Source: Lachnospiraceae bacterium (lineage in GTDB: Bacteria > Bacillota > Clostridia > Lachnospirales > Lachnospiraceae). From it: a stretch of DNA of 64,000 nt. The stretch lies in NCBI GenBank assembly GCA_014804755.1, contig JAAUZE010000019.1:103772-167771 (forward strand). The letters run 5' to 3'. Positions 62,034 through 64,000 of the stretch are shown one piece after another (the stretch's first letter is position 1; every line of letters starts with the position of its first letter). A program made the translations under genes and the position numbers. A model generated the notes under the pieces. It saw only the letters and a program-made list of their open reading frames with translations. It was not told the DNA's origin and made no database searches.

Positions 62034-63875
62034 TTATCTGGGCTGCAGATGAAACCAGTCTGTCAGCATCTTGATATATCGGTTTAACACCGTACTGCTT
62101 TCTGCCTCAAAGATCACACGCCGCGCCGTTTCCGGCTGATCGGTGATCAGATTATCCACTCCATGCGACAGCATCTGCTCCATCAGCTTTTGGGAGTTTA
62201 CCGTCCACGCATAAAGCTCTTTTCCCTGTTCATGAACCGCATCCACCATGCTGTCCGTAACGTAATTATACCGCACGCTGAAATTGTCCGCATAACTCAG
62301 ATCGGCAAAACGGCCGTATGCAGAACGCATCACATACACGGTCTGAATTTCCCCATCCAGCGCCTTGACTTCCGCCAGCGCACGATAGGACATACTTGCG
62401 ATCACGCAGTCCTCCGCATATTCATATTCCCGTATCAGCGCCACGACACGCTCCACAAGATCTGTTTCATGCCCTGTCGGCTTGATCTCAATGTTCAGCT
62501 TGATCCGCCCGCCGCACGCGTCTAATACTTCCGCAAGCGTGCTGACATGCGTTCCCGCAAACTCCGCCCCCTGATAACTGCCGACGTCCAGCGCCGCGAT
62601 CTCACTGTAATTCATGTCCCAGACATTACGGTCAACCCCCGCCGTCCGCTTGAAATTGGAATCATGCATAACGATGATCTCACCGTCCGCGGTCTGCTGC
62701 ACATCCAGTTCGATCCAATCCGCCCCGGCGTCGATTGCCGCAAGAAACGCCGGCATCGTATTTTCCGGATAGCCGGACGAATACCCCCTGTGCGCCGTCA
62801 CTTCGGTCATATGCGCGATCTCCGTAGCATCGCTGAACGCGCCATCCGTAAGCTGCTGCACGTTACGCACGTTTACGACGATAAGCGTCAATATCGTCAG
62901 AAGCAGCACGATCCTTTTTTCCTTCGCGGTAAGCGACGATTCCCTGGTCTTTACCAAAACCGTCTGTACCGGTTCACCGATCAGCACCTTATTGCGGTAA
63001 AACATATGCGACAGAAAGATCGTGGAGGACGGCACCACCGTACACGAAAAAAGCACGGCAACGATTCCCATCATCCAGTCGATTGTCGAGATCATGACCG
63101 CATGGACAAATGCCATTTCCCGAAATAGCGCAGAAACCCCGATGATCAGGAGAATGAGCAATGCAACAACAGCCAGATAGAAAAAATAACTGAACAGCTG
63201 CCACAAAAACAGACGCACAAAATCCTGAAAATACGCTTTATAGATCAGATAACGACTGCTTTTACATGCCTCGAAACAGTTCTTTTTTTCCAAGATATAA
63301 TAAAAAATTCCATAGATATACCGGAATGCCGCGATCAACGCAACCGCTAACAGGAGCAGAAGCACCCAGTACCTGCGCAAAAAACCAAACAGGAGGTTCT
63401 CGATAAATTCCGGCAGCCGGATACTCGTCACAAAGCCCGTCAAAAAAGAAAAACTGAGCACGGGCAGCAGCACCAGCGCAAGCGGCAGTATCGGCAGATT
63501 GCGCCAGTAAAACATCCTCCCGACCGCCTTTAACGCCTCCTGCAAAAGCGTAGATCCGCTCACATATTCCCCGCGGCGCGAGCATTCCACACAGATTGCC
63601 GCCACCGTCACATCCGCGACCACGTAGCAGGAGACTAATACCATGACCAATACAAGAACCGCCCATGTCCACGGGGATGCAAAAAAGCGCCCCATCGCCG
63701 CCGCAGAAAGATAATGAAGCCCCGCCTTTTCAATCGAAAACTGAGCGAGCCACAACAGGAGCGGCGTAAACAGACCGTAAGCAAACAGCTTAAAAAACAC
63801 TTCAAAGAAAAACAGTGTTCTGAAATTGTAACGGAACAGTGCCTTCAGCAATCCAAAAAATCGTTCTTTTTTCAT
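62034..63875 (-). CDS. Membrane glycerophosphodiester phosphodiesterase
   Basis: A 613-residue enzyme. The N-terminal ~330 residues form about eight membrane helices (glycerophosphodiesterase membrane domain). The C-terminal GDPD barrel has the catalytic VTAHRGYSSGYPENT, WIELDVQQTADG, MHDSNFKRT, KLNIEIKPTG and VNSQKLMEQMLSHGVD. It would release glycerol-3-phosphate from phospholipid head groups or teichoic acid. Its stop codon directly abuts the multi-stem element. An AT-rich 5' flank separates it from purH. Confidence 0.93.
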   Translation of the reverse strand: MKKERFFGLLKALFRYNFRTLFFFEVFFKLFAYGLFTPLLLWLAQFSIEKAGLHYLSAAAMGRFFASPWTWAVLVLVMVLVSCYVVADVTVAAICVECSRRGEYVSGSTLLQEALKAVGRMFYWRNLPILPLALVLLPVLSFSFLTGFVTSIRLPEFIENLLFGFLRRYWVLLLLLAVALIAAFRYIYGIFYYILEKKNCFEACKSSRYLIYKAYFQDFVRLFLWQLFSYFFYLAVVALLILLIIGVSALFREMAFVHAVMISTIDWMMGIVAVLFSCTVVPSSTIFLSHMFYRNKVLIGEPVQTVLVKTRESSLTAKEKRIVLLLTILTLIVVNVRNVQQLTDGAFSDATEIAHMTEVTAHRGYSSGYPENTMPAFLAAIDAGADWIELDVQQTADGEIIVMHDSNFKRTAGVDRNVWDMNYSEIAALDVGSYQGAEFAGTHVSTLAEVLDACGGRIKLNIEIKPTGHETDLVERVVALIREYEYAEDCVIASMSYRALAEVKALDGEIQTVYVMRSAYGRFADLSYADNFSVRYNYVTDSMVDAVHEQGKELYAWTVNSQKLMEQMLSHGVDNLITDQPETARRVIFEAESSTVLNRYIKMLTDWFHLQPR

Positions 63876-63911
63876 ATGTGAAAAGAGGCACAGCGCGCCC
63901 CCTTCCTTTCT

Positions 63912-64000
63912 TTAATGATGGAACAGGCGGATTCCCGTAAAGCACATTGCCATACCGTATTTATTGCAGGTTTCGATGACATTGTCGTCACGCACCGAAC
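63912..64000 (-). CDS. purH: AICAR transformylase (PurH), C-terminal end only
   Basis: The last 28 codons and stop of a gene entering from the right edge. They read SVRDDNVIETCNKYGMAMCF then TGIRLFHH, matching the invariant PurH C-terminus (SxRDxxVI....GIAM.FTGxRxFxH). It is the formyltransferase part of purine synthesis; whether the cyclohydrolase domain is fused cannot be seen. Confidence 0.85.
   Translation of the reverse strand, partial: SVRDDNVIETCNKYGMAMCFTGIRLFHH

Overview
The window reads as a chromosomal segment from an anaerobic, endospore-forming Firmicute, most likely the family Lachnospiraceae. I infer this from small families typical of that group (DUF4250, DUF4364, DUF5685, DUF6062), the gene order rpmE - DUF1385 - prmC - prfA next to rho, a Csp-like subtilase, a SpoIID-like protein and a CIRCE-controlled clpB. 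Most genes are moderately GC-rich. Two stretches (about 5.7-6.7 kb and 8.3-15.1 kb) are visibly AT-richer and look acquired.

Layout. 1-5.7 kb: the 5' part of a GH2 beta-galactosidase divergent from an AraC regulator, a subtilase, a palindrome-rich spacer and a second AraC regulator. 5.7-8.2 kb: two unrecognised small genes, a DUF2156 protein and an HD hydrolase. 8.3-15.0 kb: a type I restriction-modification locus in the order hsdM-fic-hsdS-hsdR, with an AMP-transferase gene between M and S. 15.3-21.5 kb: a PP2C phosphatase, then translation/transcription termination genes. 21.7-25.8 kb: flavodiiron protein, malic enzyme, radical SAM protein and DUF4364. 25.9-31.4 kb: phosphodiesterase, rarA, polysaccharide deacetylase, a ferredoxin-ASKHA activator carrying a coding minisatellite, and DUF4250.

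31.6-39.0 kb is the most interesting region, a cysteine/sulfur locus. It holds an HD hydrolase, an eroded JAMM peptidase and ubiquitin-like-E1 pair, an unusual tRNA-Cys, yezD, cysK, a trans-sulfuration enzyme, mnmA, an Rrf2 (CymR-like) regulator and serine acetyltransferase. The cysK leader encodes a 20-residue peptide with four consecutive cysteine codons, followed by an overlapping hairpin and an intrinsic terminator. That is the arrangement of a ribosome-mediated cysteine attenuator. The cysK and rrf2 promoter regions share ACCTATG/GATAGGTT half-sites, so transcriptional repression and translational attenuation may both act here.

39-64 kb: GNAT acetyltransferase, SpoIID-like protein, a large secreted protein with an internal duplication, uracil permease, a hybrid histidine kinase plus response regulator, DUF6062, a DnaJ protein with a cysteine-rich tail, DUF5685, clpB with CIRCE, an antitoxin beside a broken toxin, a second hybrid kinase, a DNA alkylation repair protein, a CDF transporter, a repeat-bearing membrane protein, a membrane glycerophosphodiesterase, and the last codons of purH.

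Several dispersed palindromic elements recur. The most notable is a multi-stem element that directly abuts the stop codons of two unrelated genes. Coordinates and motifs were read by eye; family names rest on recognisable motifs, not on searches.
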